DNA from: JAYWDA01 sp043747555 | GTDB lineage: Bacteria; Bdellovibrionota; Bdellovibrionia; Bdellovibrionales; Bdellovibrionaceae | Direction: 5' to 3' | Assembly (NCBI GenBank): GCA_043747555.1 | Contig: JAYTOY010000024.1 | Location: 10,211-74,210 of the forward strand | Length of the DNA stretch: 64,000 nt | Shown here: in pieces, positions 8,739 to 18,200 of the stretch | Layout: every line of letters begins with the position of its first letter | Position numbering within the stretch: the stretch's first letter is position 1 | Program-made: the position numbers and the translations under genes | The notes under the pieces: generated by a model | The model's input: only the letters and a program-made list of their open reading frames with translations | Databases searched by the model: none | What the model was told of the DNA's origin: nothing

Positions 8739-11700
8739 TTAATTTTTAAAAACTGCTTTTGGAAGCGCGATTTGCTGATCCTTCAGTAAAGTACCCAAAG
8801 AATCGGGATTGTGTGGCATCAGAACTAATAAATTCTGTTGTCCGAGGCCCTTTGTGAATTCAACAGTCTGAGAGCTATACCCGGGCATTGTCACAAGGCC
8901 AGGAAGGTCCAAGTAAGAAGCCGCTTTTTCTGAAAGATCGACAGTCTTCCATTGGCTTTCTTTTCCCAAATAATCATCACCTTCTGTGTTGGCTTCATCT
9001 TGGGCCGTTGTCAAAATCTTCACTGCAAGCTCGCCCGAAGGACGTGTCACCAGCAAAGACTTATCAATTTCAACAATGGCAATTGTTGAATCCGCATAAA
9101 CAATCATGGCTCCAGCATCCAAAATAGCAGGAGTGTAATCGATCTTGGGGCGTTCTTCTTTAGGCTTTGATAAAGAAGCTTCATAATTTTTACGAATTTC
9201 ACGAGCCTTTGTGGCATCTAATAACAAAGATTTAAAATCTTTTAATTTATCAAGACCCTCAAGGTGGTTACCAACAATTCCAGCTAATTCCTGCTCAGGG
9301 ATTTGATCATTATCGGAATCTGCTAAAACAGAAATGTCACACAAGTGCCAGCTAGTAACTGGTTGAAAAAGTTTTATCGCAAATTGGATTTTAGAGCCTA
9401 TCACTCGGTAGCCAGCGGCTTGCAGATCACAAATTTGACTTAACTGTGAGCCTCGAGGTGCCGGTTTGCGACCATCAACTTCGATTTTATTAAACAATAA
9501 AACATCTCCTGGCTGACCGCTGCTATTTTTTAATTTTAACTCAACGACACTGCCGGCGGCATCTGTTGCTGAAGTGGATTTAATAGTCAGTGATTGAACC
9601 TTAATGTTTGACACTTTCTGAACCAAGGCCAAGAAAGCGACCTTGTAAACCTGCGCTTGATCACCTGAAATTAAGATAAAACCATCAACTTCAGTGATCG
9701 TATTTTTCAAACTGGCGGCGTTAAGAGATAATTTTAAAGTCACAGTTTGTTCAGATAGGGGCGCTACTGACACACTGATCGGTGCCATGCTTAAAGCTGG
9801 GCTTCCTGACAATTGTAAGGTCAGTGTTTTAGCAGCGCTTGAAATATTTTTGATCGTCAAAGTCTGGCGTAAAGTTTTAGAGACTTCGACGGGCACAATT
9901 CCCAACGATAATGAAGACGGGTTCGTGGCAATGTTGGCTTCAATCGCTTTTTCAATTTGCACTCGGCCAGCGCCTTGCTGACTTAAAGGGTAAACTATCC
10001 CGGCTTTGTCTTTAATAATCTTTGCAGTTTCCATCACTAATGATTGAAGGTCATTATTGCTAAGGTTCGGATGAAGTTGCTTCATCAATGCCATGACCCC
10101 TGCGATGTGAGGACCTGACATCGAAGTTCCTGACATGGTAACTCCGGCTCGACCGCCACCCATTTTTGCCGAAATAATATTTTGGCCAGGAGCTGTGATT
10201 TCAGGTTTTAAAATGGCATCAAGGCTGCGCGGACCTTTCGAAGAAAAGTCAGTCAAGGTATCGATCAATTCCGGTTTTAAAATTCTCTCCGCTGTTTTTA
10301 GTTGTGCTATCACAGGTCCTTTGGTCATGGCTTCTTTAATCTGCTGACCAATTTCAAGGCGGATCATGATCGCTGCAATTTTTGCAGGTTCACCTTCGCC
10401 ACCCATAGGAAAGGCTTCGCCGGCTTGATTGTTAACAACGACGACCGCAATAGCACCAGCCGCTTCGGCTCTTTTGATTTTTTCAGTAAAAGGGACGACG
10501 CCTCGATCAATAAGGGCGATCTTTCCTTTTAACTGGGCTTTTAAGTCATCCGATAATTCTTCTTTAGCTAAACCAATAAAAACTAATTCACCGTTAGCAG
10601 TGGCAACTTCAGACAAGGGTGCAGAGGCAGGCCCTTCAACAGCTTCAGTTTTAATTTTTGAGCCATCGGATAAAATAAAATTCGAGGCTCCGAACTGCCA
10701 GTTAAAATTCATTGAATCAATGGAAGCCGCAACGGAAAAAGCACCATCTACAGCTGCAGGTGCGCCTGTGATAAAGTCATTGGCGCCTTCATTCCCTGCA
10801 GAGGCCACCACAAAAGTCCCTGCTGATGAAAGATTCTTGATCGCTTCGGCATACATTGTATGCGAAGAACCATACGAACTTCCTAGCGACAAATTAACAA
10901 CATCAAGGTGGTCCTCTAAATTAAGATCGCCGCGGGGATTTGCGCTGTACTCAAGACCTGCAATGACAACTTCATCGCTGGTGGATCCGTCGGCGCCAAA
11001 AACTTTAATGCCATAAAGAACTGCATCTGGGGCCACGCCCGAGTAAGTTTCAGTTTGATCGCCAACGCCAGCAATCGTTCCCGCCACGTGGGAGCCATGA
11101 CCTGCTTCATCTAAAGGATTGGCATCTGGTTTTGGAATGCGATCTTCGAAAATATCAGAAGCTGCATCAAATTTTGTACCGACTAAATCAATTCCACCTA
11201 CGACTTTTTCATTGGGAAAAAGCGGCGTCAGCTGCGAAGGGTCGATGGATTTATAAGCTTCTTCGGTCCCCGGGCCCTTTAAAAGCGCATGCGTATAATC
11301 GATCCCTGTATCGATCACGCCAACTTTGATTCCTTTTCCGGTGATGCCTAAAGCATGTGCGGCGTCGGCGCCGATAAAGCTAACGGAAGTCGATCCGCCG
11401 GCCTCAGCTAATTTAGAAGGCACCTTCAAATTTGGTTTTTCAAGCAGTCGTCCAAAACCCTTAGGTTTTTCAATAACCACATTGGGAATCTGAGATATTT
11501 TATCTTCGGCTGATTTAGGTGCAACAATGGCGATGGCATTAAGAACCAGGCGATACTGGTACAAAACCTTAATTTCCGGAGAAATCATCTGAAGTTTTTT
11601 AATCAGTTCACTTTGTTCTAGTTCAATATCAGCCGCTAATTGCTGGTTAATTTTTCTTTGAGGTTTGCCTTCTTCGAGGGCCGCCAGAAGGGGTGGATTT

Positions 11701-11855
11701 TGCAATTTTATCAAAGTGATAAAATGATCCATATTGGTTTGCGGCCGATTGCTGATAACACCGTCTTTCGAGGCGCCTGAGTTAGACCCTAAGTTGAACT
11801 TCGAACAAGCTGTCAAAGTCAGCAGACATCCTACTAGAACCAAAATATTTTTCAT
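8739..11855 (-). CDS. Subtilisin-like (S8) serine protease lipoprotein with PA domain
   Basis: A 1038-residue surface or periplasmic protease. Start chosen at 11855 (GGGGGA upstream), giving a lipoprotein signal with Cys17 in 'LTAC'. Residues ~40-130 look like an I9-type prodomain. The catalytic triad is visible: Asp182 ('GVIDTGID'), His253 ('GHGSHVAGT') and Ser578 ('SGTSMSGPH'), with Asn355 in 'SAGNEG' as oxyanion residue. A protease-associated (PA) domain is inserted between His and Ser (about residues 400-520, 'IDRGVVPFTEKI'). After the protease come ~400 residues of beta-rich C-terminal domains resembling Fn3-like subtilase tails. All key residues are present, so it should be active on extracellular protein. 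It lacks an obvious operon partner. Confidence 0.93.
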   Translation of the reverse strand: MKNILVLVGCLLTLTACSKFNLGSNSGASKDGVISNRPQTNMDHFITLIKLQNPPLLAALEEGKPQRKINQQLAADIELEQSELIKKLQMISPEIKVLYQYRLVLNAIAIVAPKSAEDKISQIPNVVIEKPKGFGRLLEKPNLKVPSKLAEAGGSTSVSFIGADAAHALGITGKGIKVGVIDTGIDYTHALLKGPGTEEAYKSIDPSQLTPLFPNEKVVGGIDLVGTKFDAASDIFEDRIPKPDANPLDEAGHGSHVAGTIAGVGDQTETYSGVAPDAVLYGIKVFGADGSTSDEVVIAGLEYSANPRGDLNLEDHLDVVNLSLGSSYGSSHTMYAEAIKNLSSAGTFVVASAGNEGANDFITGAPAAVDGAFSVAASIDSMNFNWQFGASNFILSDGSKIKTEAVEGPASAPLSEVATANGELVFIGLAKEELSDDLKAQLKGKIALIDRGVVPFTEKIKRAEAAGAIAVVVVNNQAGEAFPMGGEGEPAKIAAIMIRLEIGQQIKEAMTKGPVIAQLKTAERILKPELIDTLTDFSSKGPRSLDAILKPEITAPGQNIISAKMGGGRAGVTMSGTSMSGPHIAGVMALMKQLHPNLSNNDLQSLVMETAKIIKDKAGIVYPLSQQGAGRVQIEKAIEANIATNPSSLSLGIVPVEVSKTLRQTLTIKNISSAAKTLTLQLSGSPALSMAPISVSVAPLSEQTVTLKLSLNAASLKNTITEVDGFILISGDQAQVYKVAFLALVQKVSNIKVQSLTIKSTSATDAAGSVVELKLKNSSGQPGDVLLFNKIEVDGRKPAPRGSQLSQICDLQAAGYRVIGSKIQFAIKLFQPVTSWHLCDISVLADSDNDQIPEQELAGIVGNHLEGLDKLKDFKSLLLDATKAREIRKNYEASLSKPKEERPKIDYTPAILDAGAMIVYADSTIAIVEIDKSLLVTRPSGELAVKILTTAQDEANTEGDDYLGKESQWKTVDLSEKAASYLDLPGLVTMPGYSSQTVEFTKGLGQQNLLVLMPHNPDSLGTLLKDQQIALPKAVFKN

Positions 11856-12285
11856 AAATCCCCCAAAAATGTAAATCCCCAAACTGGAGCAGAACGGCAC
11901 CGAAAATCCCGCCATCCGTTCATTTTACAAAAGGCGTACCATCACTCGAGCCCCTTGCTGAAGTAGAAATTGGTCCCACTATGGCTACAAAGAGCGATTT
12001 ATTTTTTCGACCGACCCCAGGAACAGACCTAAAACAGGGTAGTTGATGTAAAAGTCTGATTTAGTTGGTCTTTTTGTTTTTGATCAAAATAAAGGGTTAA
12101 CAATTGTTGAAAGTCGGGATTTGAAAGCTTTACCAGATTTGAAATTGAGTCTCACTGATACATTGCGAAAAAGCATCGTCTGGAATCTGGCTAATAGATT
12201 GCCGCGAAGCTCTTTTTCCGTTAATTTTCATTTTCAAATTAGCATGTTAACTTAACTAGCAGTCCCCTTTTGGGAGCGTCCAATT
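11856..12285. other. Intergenic region upstream of the cytochrome oxidase operon
   Basis: 430 bases between the divergent protease gene and the oxidase operon. No open frame with a convincing ribosome site was seen. It contains two short perfect palindromes, TTTTGATCAAAA (12077-12088) and AACAATTGTT (12099-12108). These could be regulator sites for the oxidase operon, but both are AT-rich and may be chance. Promoters for both flanking genes should lie here; I could not pick one convincingly. Confidence 0.5.
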
Positions 12286-12840
12286 ATGTCTGAAAATATG
12301 AACTCTAATTCTTCAGATCAGCACAATCAAGGCGGCTTGATCGCTTTCGTTGGATCTATGATTTTTGTCTTTGGCTTTATGATCTATCTAGTCGCCTTCG
12401 AAAAAGGTATTGATCTGGATGAAAAAGTCGTTGATCCCACTTTGCAAGCAGCCAGTGCTGAGCCAACTTTTGATATCTCTAAAGTGAGCGAGCCTTGGGT
12501 TGAAACGCCAGAAATCATTGCTCATGGTAAGAAAGTATTCAGCAACAACTGTGCACTTTGCCATGGCAACGAAGGCAAAGGCGATGGAACGGCAGGAATG
12601 GGTTTAAATCCTAAACCTCGAAATCTAGTTGAAGGCAAGTGGACCAAAGGATCAGGTCTAAGTGATCACTTTAATGTTATTTCTAACGGAATTGCTGGCG
12701 GCTCGATGGCCTCCTTCAAAGCTCAGATCAAAGTGGCTGATCGATGGGCGCTGGTTCATTACATTAATTCCATCACTGAAAATAAATCGACCCAAACGCC
12801 TGTCCAAATTGCTGAGTTTGCAAAGACTTACAAAGATTAG
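12286..12840 (+). CDS. Membrane-anchored monohaem cytochrome c
   Basis: A 184-residue protein with one N-terminal membrane helix (residues ~18-38) and a periplasmic class I cytochrome c domain. The haem is attached at Cys89-Cys92-His93 ('CALCHG') and Met141 in 'GGSMASF' is the likely axial ligand. It probably delivers electrons to the caa3-type oxidase encoded downstream. It starts the operon; GGGAGCG precedes the ATG, and the SCO gene begins 7 bases after its stop. Its small-subunit architecture resembles the cytochrome c components that accompany alternative complex III or oxidases, but no other subunits of such a complex are nearby. Confidence 0.9.
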   Translation: MSENMNSNSSDQHNQGGLIAFVGSMIFVFGFMIYLVAFEKGIDLDEKVVDPTLQAASAEPTFDISKVSEPWVETPEIIAHGKKVFSNNCALCHGNEGKGDGTAGMGLNPKPRNLVEGKWTKGSGLSDHFNVISNGIAGGSMASFKAQIKVADRWALVHYINSITENKSTQTPVQIAEFAKTYKD

Positions 12841-12847
12841 GTGAGTG

Positions 12848-13744
12848 ATGTTGAAGACTGGGCTTCGGGAAAAATTGACCTTACTGAAAGCACTTAAAGG
12901 TGCTGCCTTAGTTTTTTTCAGTCTCCTCGCTGGGCCTTCTGCCTTTGCTTACAAAGGCGACTATAATGTTAATCAAGTGGCACCTTTGACAGCCGAATCT
13001 AAACCCAGCGAGCTTGTCGGAGTTGGCATCGACGAAAAGCTGGGTCACGATCTTGATCTGAATTTAAAATTTAAAGATGAACAAGGTCAGATCGTAACAT
13101 TGGGATCCTTCTTTCAAAGTGGTGTGCCTGTTATTATTAGCCCCGTTTATTTTTCTTGTCCTGGGCTTTGCAATTTCCATTTAAACGGTTTAACAGATGG
13201 CTTAAAAGGCATGGATTGGACAATTGGCGACAAGTTTAAAGTTTTGTCGATCAGTTTTGATCCGAAAGAAACCCCAGATTTAGCAGCCAAGAAAAAAGAA
13301 ACCTATGTAAAACTTTATGGTCGACCAGGCATTGAGTCTTCTTGGCATTTTTTGACCAGTGATCAAGAAACCATCAACGCTTTTACCAAAGCCATCGGTT
13401 TTAAGTTTCATTGGAATGAAAAAGCCAACGACTGGGCCCATGCCTCTGCAGCCATCGTAGTTTCTCCAAAAGGTGTGATCACACGTTACCTTCCTGGAAT
13501 TTTATTTGAGCCCAGTGACATTAAATTGGCCGTCATTGAAGGCGGCAAAGGTCAGATCGGAACTTTTGTTGATCAATTAGTGCTTTATTGTTTTCACTAT
13601 AACCCCACCCAAAGCAAATACACTTTGGCCGCTTTCAAGATTATGAAAGTGGGTGGGGGATTGACTATATTATTGCTAGGCATTTGGCTTTTGCCTTTAT
13701 GGTACAGAAGCCGTCGTCATCCGTCATCGGCGAGGAGTACTTAA
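12848..13744 (+). CDS. SCO1/SenC-type copper chaperone for cytochrome oxidase
   Basis: A 298-residue periplasmic thioredoxin-fold protein that loads copper into the CuA centre of CoxB. Copper ligands are visible: Cys104 and Cys108 in 'CPGLC' and His198 in 'DWAHAS'. It has an N-terminal signal or anchor helix (residues ~17-35) and, unusually for SCO proteins, a second hydrophobic helix near the C terminus (~residues 267-287) followed by basic residues, so the protein is probably anchored at both ends. ATG at 12848 is preferred; a GTG at 12845 directly in front is also in frame. It lies between the cytochrome c and coxB genes. Confidence 0.92.
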   Translation: MLKTGLREKLTLLKALKGAALVFFSLLAGPSAFAYKGDYNVNQVAPLTAESKPSELVGVGIDEKLGHDLDLNLKFKDEQGQIVTLGSFFQSGVPVIISPVYFSCPGLCNFHLNGLTDGLKGMDWTIGDKFKVLSISFDPKETPDLAAKKKETYVKLYGRPGIESSWHFLTSDQETINAFTKAIGFKFHWNEKANDWAHASAAIVVSPKGVITRYLPGILFEPSDIKLAVIEGGKGQIGTFVDQLVLYCFHYNPTQSKYTLAAFKIMKVGGGLTILLLGIWLLPLWYRSRRHPSSARST

Positions 13745-14704
13745 ATGGGTTTTTGGATGAGTTCTGCATACGCTAGTTCCTCTTTCGCTCCGGCAGCGGG
13801 AACAGAAGTCGCTGTTAAGTGGGATAACCTTTACGGCTTCTTGCTAGTCTCTAGTTTGATTGGCTGTTTAATTTTGATTGGCGGAATGATTTATTTCGTT
13901 ATCAAGTACAAGCGTAAAACAGACCAAGATGTCACTCCGTATATCTCGCACAATACGGCCCTTGAATTTTTATGGTCATTTATTCCACTGGTTATCTTTC
14001 TTGCGATTTTTGGCTGGGGTTGGTGGTTGTATCACGACATGCGAAAAATGCCGACCAACGGGTTAGAAATTCATATCAATGCTAAACAATGGGCCTGGGA
14101 AGCAGTTTATAAAAGCGGTGCCAAAGTTGGAAATCTAGTGATGGCTCCGATCAATACAGACGTCAAATTGATCATGACATCAGCCGATGTCATTCACAGC
14201 TTTTTCGTTCCGGCTTTCCGTATTAAGCAAGACGTCGTTCCAGGTCGCTACTCGGCACTTTGGTTTCGGGCTGATAAATTAGGTGAATTTCATGTATTTT
14301 GTACTGAATATTGTGGAGCCGAGCATTCGGGGATGATGGCGACTTTGAAAGTTGTTAGCCAAGCTGATTATGACGCTTGGTTAGAGGAAGAATCCAATGT
14401 CGGTTCTTTGCCATTAGCAAAACGGGGTGAAAAACTTTTTTCCGCGAAAGCCTGTATCGGTTGTCACTCGGTGGCTGATGCCAGTCGAAAAGTGGGACCT
14501 TCTTTGTGGCATAAATTTGGAGCTGAAGAAAACATTGAAGATGGCTCAAAGTTAATCGTCGATGAAAATTACCTGCGCGAATCGATTTTAATGCCAAAAG
14601 CAAAAATTGTAGCCGGCTATCAAGGCGTTATGCCTTCTTTTCAAGGACAACTTTCTGAAGTCGAACTGACGGCCTTGATCGAATACATCAAGAGCTTGAA
14701 GTAG
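13745..14704 (+). CDS. coxB: Cytochrome c oxidase subunit II with fused cytochrome c domain (caa3-type)
   Basis: A 319-residue subunit II that accepts electrons from cytochrome c. Two transmembrane helices (about residues 29-54 and 74-96) are followed by the periplasmic cupredoxin domain with the complete CuA ligand set His151, Cys186, Glu188, Cys190, His194 and Met197 ('CTEYCGAEHSGM'). A C-terminal cytochrome c domain is fused on, with haem site Cys237-Cys240-His241 ('CIGCH') and probable axial Met296. This fusion defines a caa3-type oxidase. The start ATG immediately follows the SCO stop codon. Confidence 0.97.
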   Translation: MGFWMSSAYASSSFAPAAGTEVAVKWDNLYGFLLVSSLIGCLILIGGMIYFVIKYKRKTDQDVTPYISHNTALEFLWSFIPLVIFLAIFGWGWWLYHDMRKMPTNGLEIHINAKQWAWEAVYKSGAKVGNLVMAPINTDVKLIMTSADVIHSFFVPAFRIKQDVVPGRYSALWFRADKLGEFHVFCTEYCGAEHSGMMATLKVVSQADYDAWLEEESNVGSLPLAKRGEKLFSAKACIGCHSVADASRKVGPSLWHKFGAEENIEDGSKLIVDENYLRESILMPKAKIVAGYQGVMPSFQGQLSEVELTALIEYIKSLK

Positions 14705-14714
14705 GGAGATAAAA

Positions 14715-16307
14715 ATGTCAGCAAGTCACAATTCGGATTTAAATTATCTTAACGAATTCAAGGGCATTGGTTCTTGGTTAACAAGCTTGGATCATAAACG
14801 CATCGGACTGATGTATATGATTTCAGTTTTAACTTTTTTCTTTCTTGGCGGAGTTGCAGCGATGTTGATTCGCTTAGAGCTTTTTCAGCCTGGACTGCAA
14901 CTTTTTGGAAGCAAAGAACAGTACAATCAAGCGATGACCTACCATGGAGCCATGATGGTTTTTATGGTGATCATTCCTGGAATTCCAGCAGTGCTTGGAA
15001 ACTTTTTTCTGCCGATTCATATCGGGGCAAAAGATGTTGCATTTCCACGTCTGAATTTAGCCAGCTGGTACGTCTTTATGATTGGGGCTTTGTTAGCTGT
15101 TTCGACTTTGTTCACTTCAAAGATTGATACAGGTTGGACTTTCTACACGCCGTATTCAATTCGAACCCAAGCTGCGACAATCACAATGGTCCTTGCCGCT
15201 TTCATCATGGGTATGTCTTCGATTTTAACAGGCTTAAATTTTATTGCGACAGTTCACAAGCTTCGATGCCCAGGGATGAGTATGTACAGAATCCCACTTT
15301 TTGTGTGGGCGATTTATTCGACGGCTATTTTACAAGTCTTGGCGACCCCGGTCTTAGCGATCACTTTACTGCTTTTAGCTGCTGAAAAAGCTTTTGGCGT
15401 TGGTATTTTTGATCCGAAGTTAGGTGGCGATCCAGTACTGTTTCAACATTTCTTTTGGTTCTACTCGCATCCTGCCGTTTACATCATGATTTTGCCAGCC
15501 ATGGGAATTATTTCGGAAGTGATAACAACATTTTCGCGTAAAACTATTTTTGGCTACACAGCTATCGCCTATTCATCTTTAGGAATTGCTGCGGTTTCAT
15601 TTATCGTTTGGGGACATCATATGTTTGTCTCTGGGCAGTCAGAAGTGGCGGGGATCTTATTTTCGTTTATTACGATGTTAGTCGGAGTTCCGACTGCGAT
15701 TAAAATGTTCAATTGGCTAGCAACAATTTATCGTGGATCCGTCAGCTTTCAGTCGCCAATGCTTTATGCGTTGGGATTTTTGTTCTTATTTGCCATTGGT
15801 GGTGTGACTGGAATCATGCTAGCGGCTTTAGCCGCTGACGTGCATTTTCACGACACTTATTTCGTTGTAGCTCATTTCCATTACGTGATGGTAGGTGGAA
15901 CCTTAATGGCTTTAATGGCAGGAATTTATTACTGGTTTCCGAAAATGTTCGGGAAGATGTACAGCGAAGCCGGAGCTCGATTAAGTTTTGTCTTTATTTT
16001 TGTTGGCTTTAACGTCACTTTTTTTCCGCAATTTATTTTGGGCGCCAATGGAATGCCTCGGCGTTATGCAGATTATATTCCTGCATTTGCTAGTTTAAAT
16101 AAAATATCAACTATGGGGTCTTGGTTGATTGCTACTGGCTTTTTGATTTCATTATATGTCATCGTTAAAGGTATGCTTTACGGACCGAAAGCGCCCATGA
16201 ATCCTTGGGGTGCTAAATCATTAGAGTGGACGATTCCGTCGCCACCAATTCACACTAACTTCGAGACTGATCCAGTCGTGACAGCGGGGCCTTATGAGTA
16301 CCGATAA
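14715..16307 (+). CDS. coxA: Cytochrome c oxidase subunit I
   Basis: A 530-residue, 12-helix haem-copper oxidase core that reduces oxygen to water and pumps protons. Visible signatures: 'YHGAMMVFMVIIP' (haem a ligand His), 'SHPAVYIMILP' (CuB His-Tyr region with the HPxVY motif), 'WGHHMF' (two CuB His) and 'HDTYFVVAHFHYVM' (haem a and a3 ligands). It is an A-type enzyme by these motifs. Ribosome site AGGGAGA precedes the ATG. The end of the gene overlaps coxC by 14 bases. Confidence 0.99.
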   Translation: MSASHNSDLNYLNEFKGIGSWLTSLDHKRIGLMYMISVLTFFFLGGVAAMLIRLELFQPGLQLFGSKEQYNQAMTYHGAMMVFMVIIPGIPAVLGNFFLPIHIGAKDVAFPRLNLASWYVFMIGALLAVSTLFTSKIDTGWTFYTPYSIRTQAATITMVLAAFIMGMSSILTGLNFIATVHKLRCPGMSMYRIPLFVWAIYSTAILQVLATPVLAITLLLLAAEKAFGVGIFDPKLGGDPVLFQHFFWFYSHPAVYIMILPAMGIISEVITTFSRKTIFGYTAIAYSSLGIAAVSFIVWGHHMFVSGQSEVAGILFSFITMLVGVPTAIKMFNWLATIYRGSVSFQSPMLYALGFLFLFAIGGVTGIMLAALAADVHFHDTYFVVAHFHYVMVGGTLMALMAGIYYWFPKMFGKMYSEAGARLSFVFIFVGFNVTFFPQFILGANGMPRRYADYIPAFASLNKISTMGSWLIATGFLISLYVIVKGMLYGPKAPMNPWGAKSLEWTIPSPPIHTNFETDPVVTAGPYEYR

Positions 16308-16959
16308 CTCAGTTCATCAGCCGGGCGAACACCATTTCGCCCATCATTTTCGCGATGCGAATCACGAATTTGAAACGGCCAAGCAGGGCATTTGGCTTTT
16401 TATGGTGACGGAAATTTTAATGTTTGGTGGCCTTTTTGTTGGCTACGCTATTTTTCATAGCAAATACCCAGAAATGTTTGCAGAAGGCGCCAGTCACCTT
16501 GATTGGAAAATGGGATTTATCAATACCATGGTCCTAATCACCAGTTCTTTAACCATGGCCTTAGGGATTTACTACTGCCAAAGAAATCAGAAAAGCAAAG
16601 CCGTTATGTCATTGGCACTAACGATTTTGTGTGGCGCCATTTTTATGGTCATCAAGTATTTGGAATATTCCCAAAAGTTTGAGCACGGCTTGCTGCCCGG
16701 TCGCTTTTTGAATGTCGAGCATGCCCACGCCGTTCATGAAAATTTAGGAATGTATTTTGGATTTTATTTTTGCATGACAGGTCTTCATGGAATTCACGTT
16801 TTATGTGGTATGGGTGTCATCACTTGGGTCTTGATTCGCACGGCCAAAGGTGAATTCAGCGCTGAATATTATACGCCTGTCGAAGGTGTCGGGATTTTCT
16901 GGCATATTGTCGACTTAGTTTGGATTTTCTTATTCCCTCTACTTTACTTGATTGGTTAA
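16294..16959 (+). CDS. coxC: Cytochrome c oxidase subunit III
   Basis: A 221-residue membrane protein with a hydrophilic N-terminal ~30 residues and about five transmembrane helices, as in the short bacterial subunit III class. Typical segments are 'AKQGIWLFMVTEILMFGGLF', 'MTGLHGIHVLCGM' and 'YWHxVDxVW'-type ending 'FWHIVDLVWIFLF'. It stabilises subunit I and its proton uptake. Its start lies inside the 3' end of coxA, suggesting translational coupling. Confidence 0.97.
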   Translation: MSTDNSVHQPGEHHFAHHFRDANHEFETAKQGIWLFMVTEILMFGGLFVGYAIFHSKYPEMFAEGASHLDWKMGFINTMVLITSSLTMALGIYYCQRNQKSKAVMSLALTILCGAIFMVIKYLEYSQKFEHGLLPGRFLNVEHAHAVHENLGMYFGFYFCMTGLHGIHVLCGMGVITWVLIRTAKGEFSAEYYTPVEGVGIFWHIVDLVWIFLFPLLYLIG

Positions 16960-16974
16960 AAAGGAGTTCTGACA

Positions 16975-17292
16975 ATGGCAGCAAATCATACCGCACATCA
17001 TGTGATACCCATGAGCATCTACATTAAAGTGGCTGTTGCCCTTTACGTGCTGACTGTTTTAACAGTGGTCGCTCACTATTTTGAACACGCTTTAGGTTCC
17101 ATGGCAGCCCCTGTGGCTTTGCTGATTGCTACGATTAAAGCAGCGCTTGTGATGCTTTTTTTCATGGGTCTGAAATATGATGATAATCAAAATCGTGTGA
17201 TTTTTGGTTGTGGGTTTTTCTTTTTACTTCTTTTATATTTCTTTTCTGTATTGGATATCGTGACTCGTATCACTCACACCAGCACCCTTTAA
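16975..17292 (+). CDS. coxD: Cytochrome c oxidase subunit IV
   Basis: A 105-residue protein with three hydrophobic helices, matching bacterial cytochrome c oxidase subunit IV (COX4_pro-type) in size, position after coxC and the segment 'KAALVMLFFMGLKYD', which is typical of that family. AAGGAG precedes the ATG. Its stop codon is in the loop of a strong hairpin shared with the start region of ctaB. Confidence 0.9.
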   Translation: MAANHTAHHVIPMSIYIKVAVALYVLTVLTVVAHYFEHALGSMAAPVALLIATIKAALVMLFFMGLKYDDNQNRVIFGCGFFFLLLLYFFSVLDIVTRITHTSTL

Positions 17293-17302
17293 GCGGGTGC
17301 TG
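17280..17302 (+). promoter_or_regulatory. RNA hairpin over the coxD stop codon, just upstream of ctaB
   Basis: A perfect 8-bp GC-rich stem (CAGCACCC pairing with GGGTGCTG, 7-base loop TTTAAGC) contains the coxD stop codon in its loop and ends 4 bases before the ctaB ribosome site. There is no T-run after it, so it is not a standard terminator. It could tune ctaB translation or mRNA processing. Confidence 0.6.
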
Positions 17303-17315
17303 CGCGAGAGGTCGC

Positions 17316-18194
17316 TTGCTTAAGACATTCTTCGATCTTACAAAATTTGGCATTGTTGTTTTTGTCCTTATGTCGGGAATGATTGGCTATGCGACCGGCT
17401 ATCAGATCGAACAAACATTTCAGTGGCAGCACTTGGTGCGATTTCTGATTGGCCTTTATCTACTAAGCTCGGGCAGCTTGGCCTTAAACCAAGTGCAAGA
17501 ATATAAATTGGACCAGAAAATGCCACGGACGCAGAACCGTCCGATTGCAAATGGTAAATTAAAGCCCGCTGCAGGCTTAATAATCTCTGTGTTATTTATT
17601 TATTTGGGTTCCATCCTGCTTTATGAGTGCCATCCAATGGCGTTTAAAGTCGGAATCATTTCGGTTATTTTGTACAATGGCTTGTACACAATTTATTTAA
17701 AAAAACAGTGGATCTATGCCGCCGTCCCGGGTGCGGTTCCAGGCGCTTTGCCTGTCACGATTGGATATGCAGCGGTCAATCCTGATATTTGGAATTCTGA
17801 ATCTGTTTATTTATTTTTAATTATGTTTCTTTGGCAGATGCCGCACTTTTGGACTTTAGCGATTAAATATAAGGAAGATTACCGCGCTGGTGGTATTCCA
17901 ACTTTGCCCACGGCTTTAGGCATTCCTCAAACGCTTTATCAAATTGGACTGTATACGATTTTATATGCGGCTGTGGCAATCGCTTCACCTTGGTTTGTCG
18001 CTGCCAACTGGCTTTATATTATTCTTGTTTTACCCTTTGCCATTAAAGTGCTCTATGAATTTTATCTTTTTAATAAATCTAAAGGCGAACAACGTTGGCT
18101 TGGATTTTTCTTATGGACTAACTTTAGTATGTTGGTTTTTCTGCTTGTTCCCGTCATTGATAAGTGGAGCTTTGTCGTCCAAAACTTCAAATAA
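17316..18194 (+). CDS. ctaB: Protohaem IX farnesyltransferase (haem O synthase)
   Basis: A 292-residue UbiA-family prenyltransferase that converts haem B to haem O, the precursor of haem A for the oxidase. It has 7-9 membrane helices. The first polyprenyl-binding loop reads 'NQVQEYKLDQKMPRTQNRPI', with the 'D..MPRT..RP' signature typical of CtaB/CyoE; the second loop contains 'KYKEDYRAGGIPTLP'. The start is taken as TTG at 17316, preceded by GAGAGG; the longer in-frame reading begins inside coxD and gives an atypical N terminus. A haem A synthase gene (ctaA) is not in the window. The gene ends 6 bases from the convergent maiA stop. Confidence 0.95.
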   Translation: MLKTFFDLTKFGIVVFVLMSGMIGYATGYQIEQTFQWQHLVRFLIGLYLLSSGSLALNQVQEYKLDQKMPRTQNRPIANGKLKPAAGLIISVLFIYLGSILLYECHPMAFKVGIISVILYNGLYTIYLKKQWIYAAVPGAVPGALPVTIGYAAVNPDIWNSESVYLFLIMFLWQMPHFWTLAIKYKEDYRAGGIPTLPTALGIPQTLYQIGLYTILYAAVAIASPWFVAANWLYIILVLPFAIKVLYEFYLFNKSKGEQRWLGFFLWTNFSMLVFLLVPVIDKWSFVVQNFK

Positions 18195-18200
18195 TTAAGT

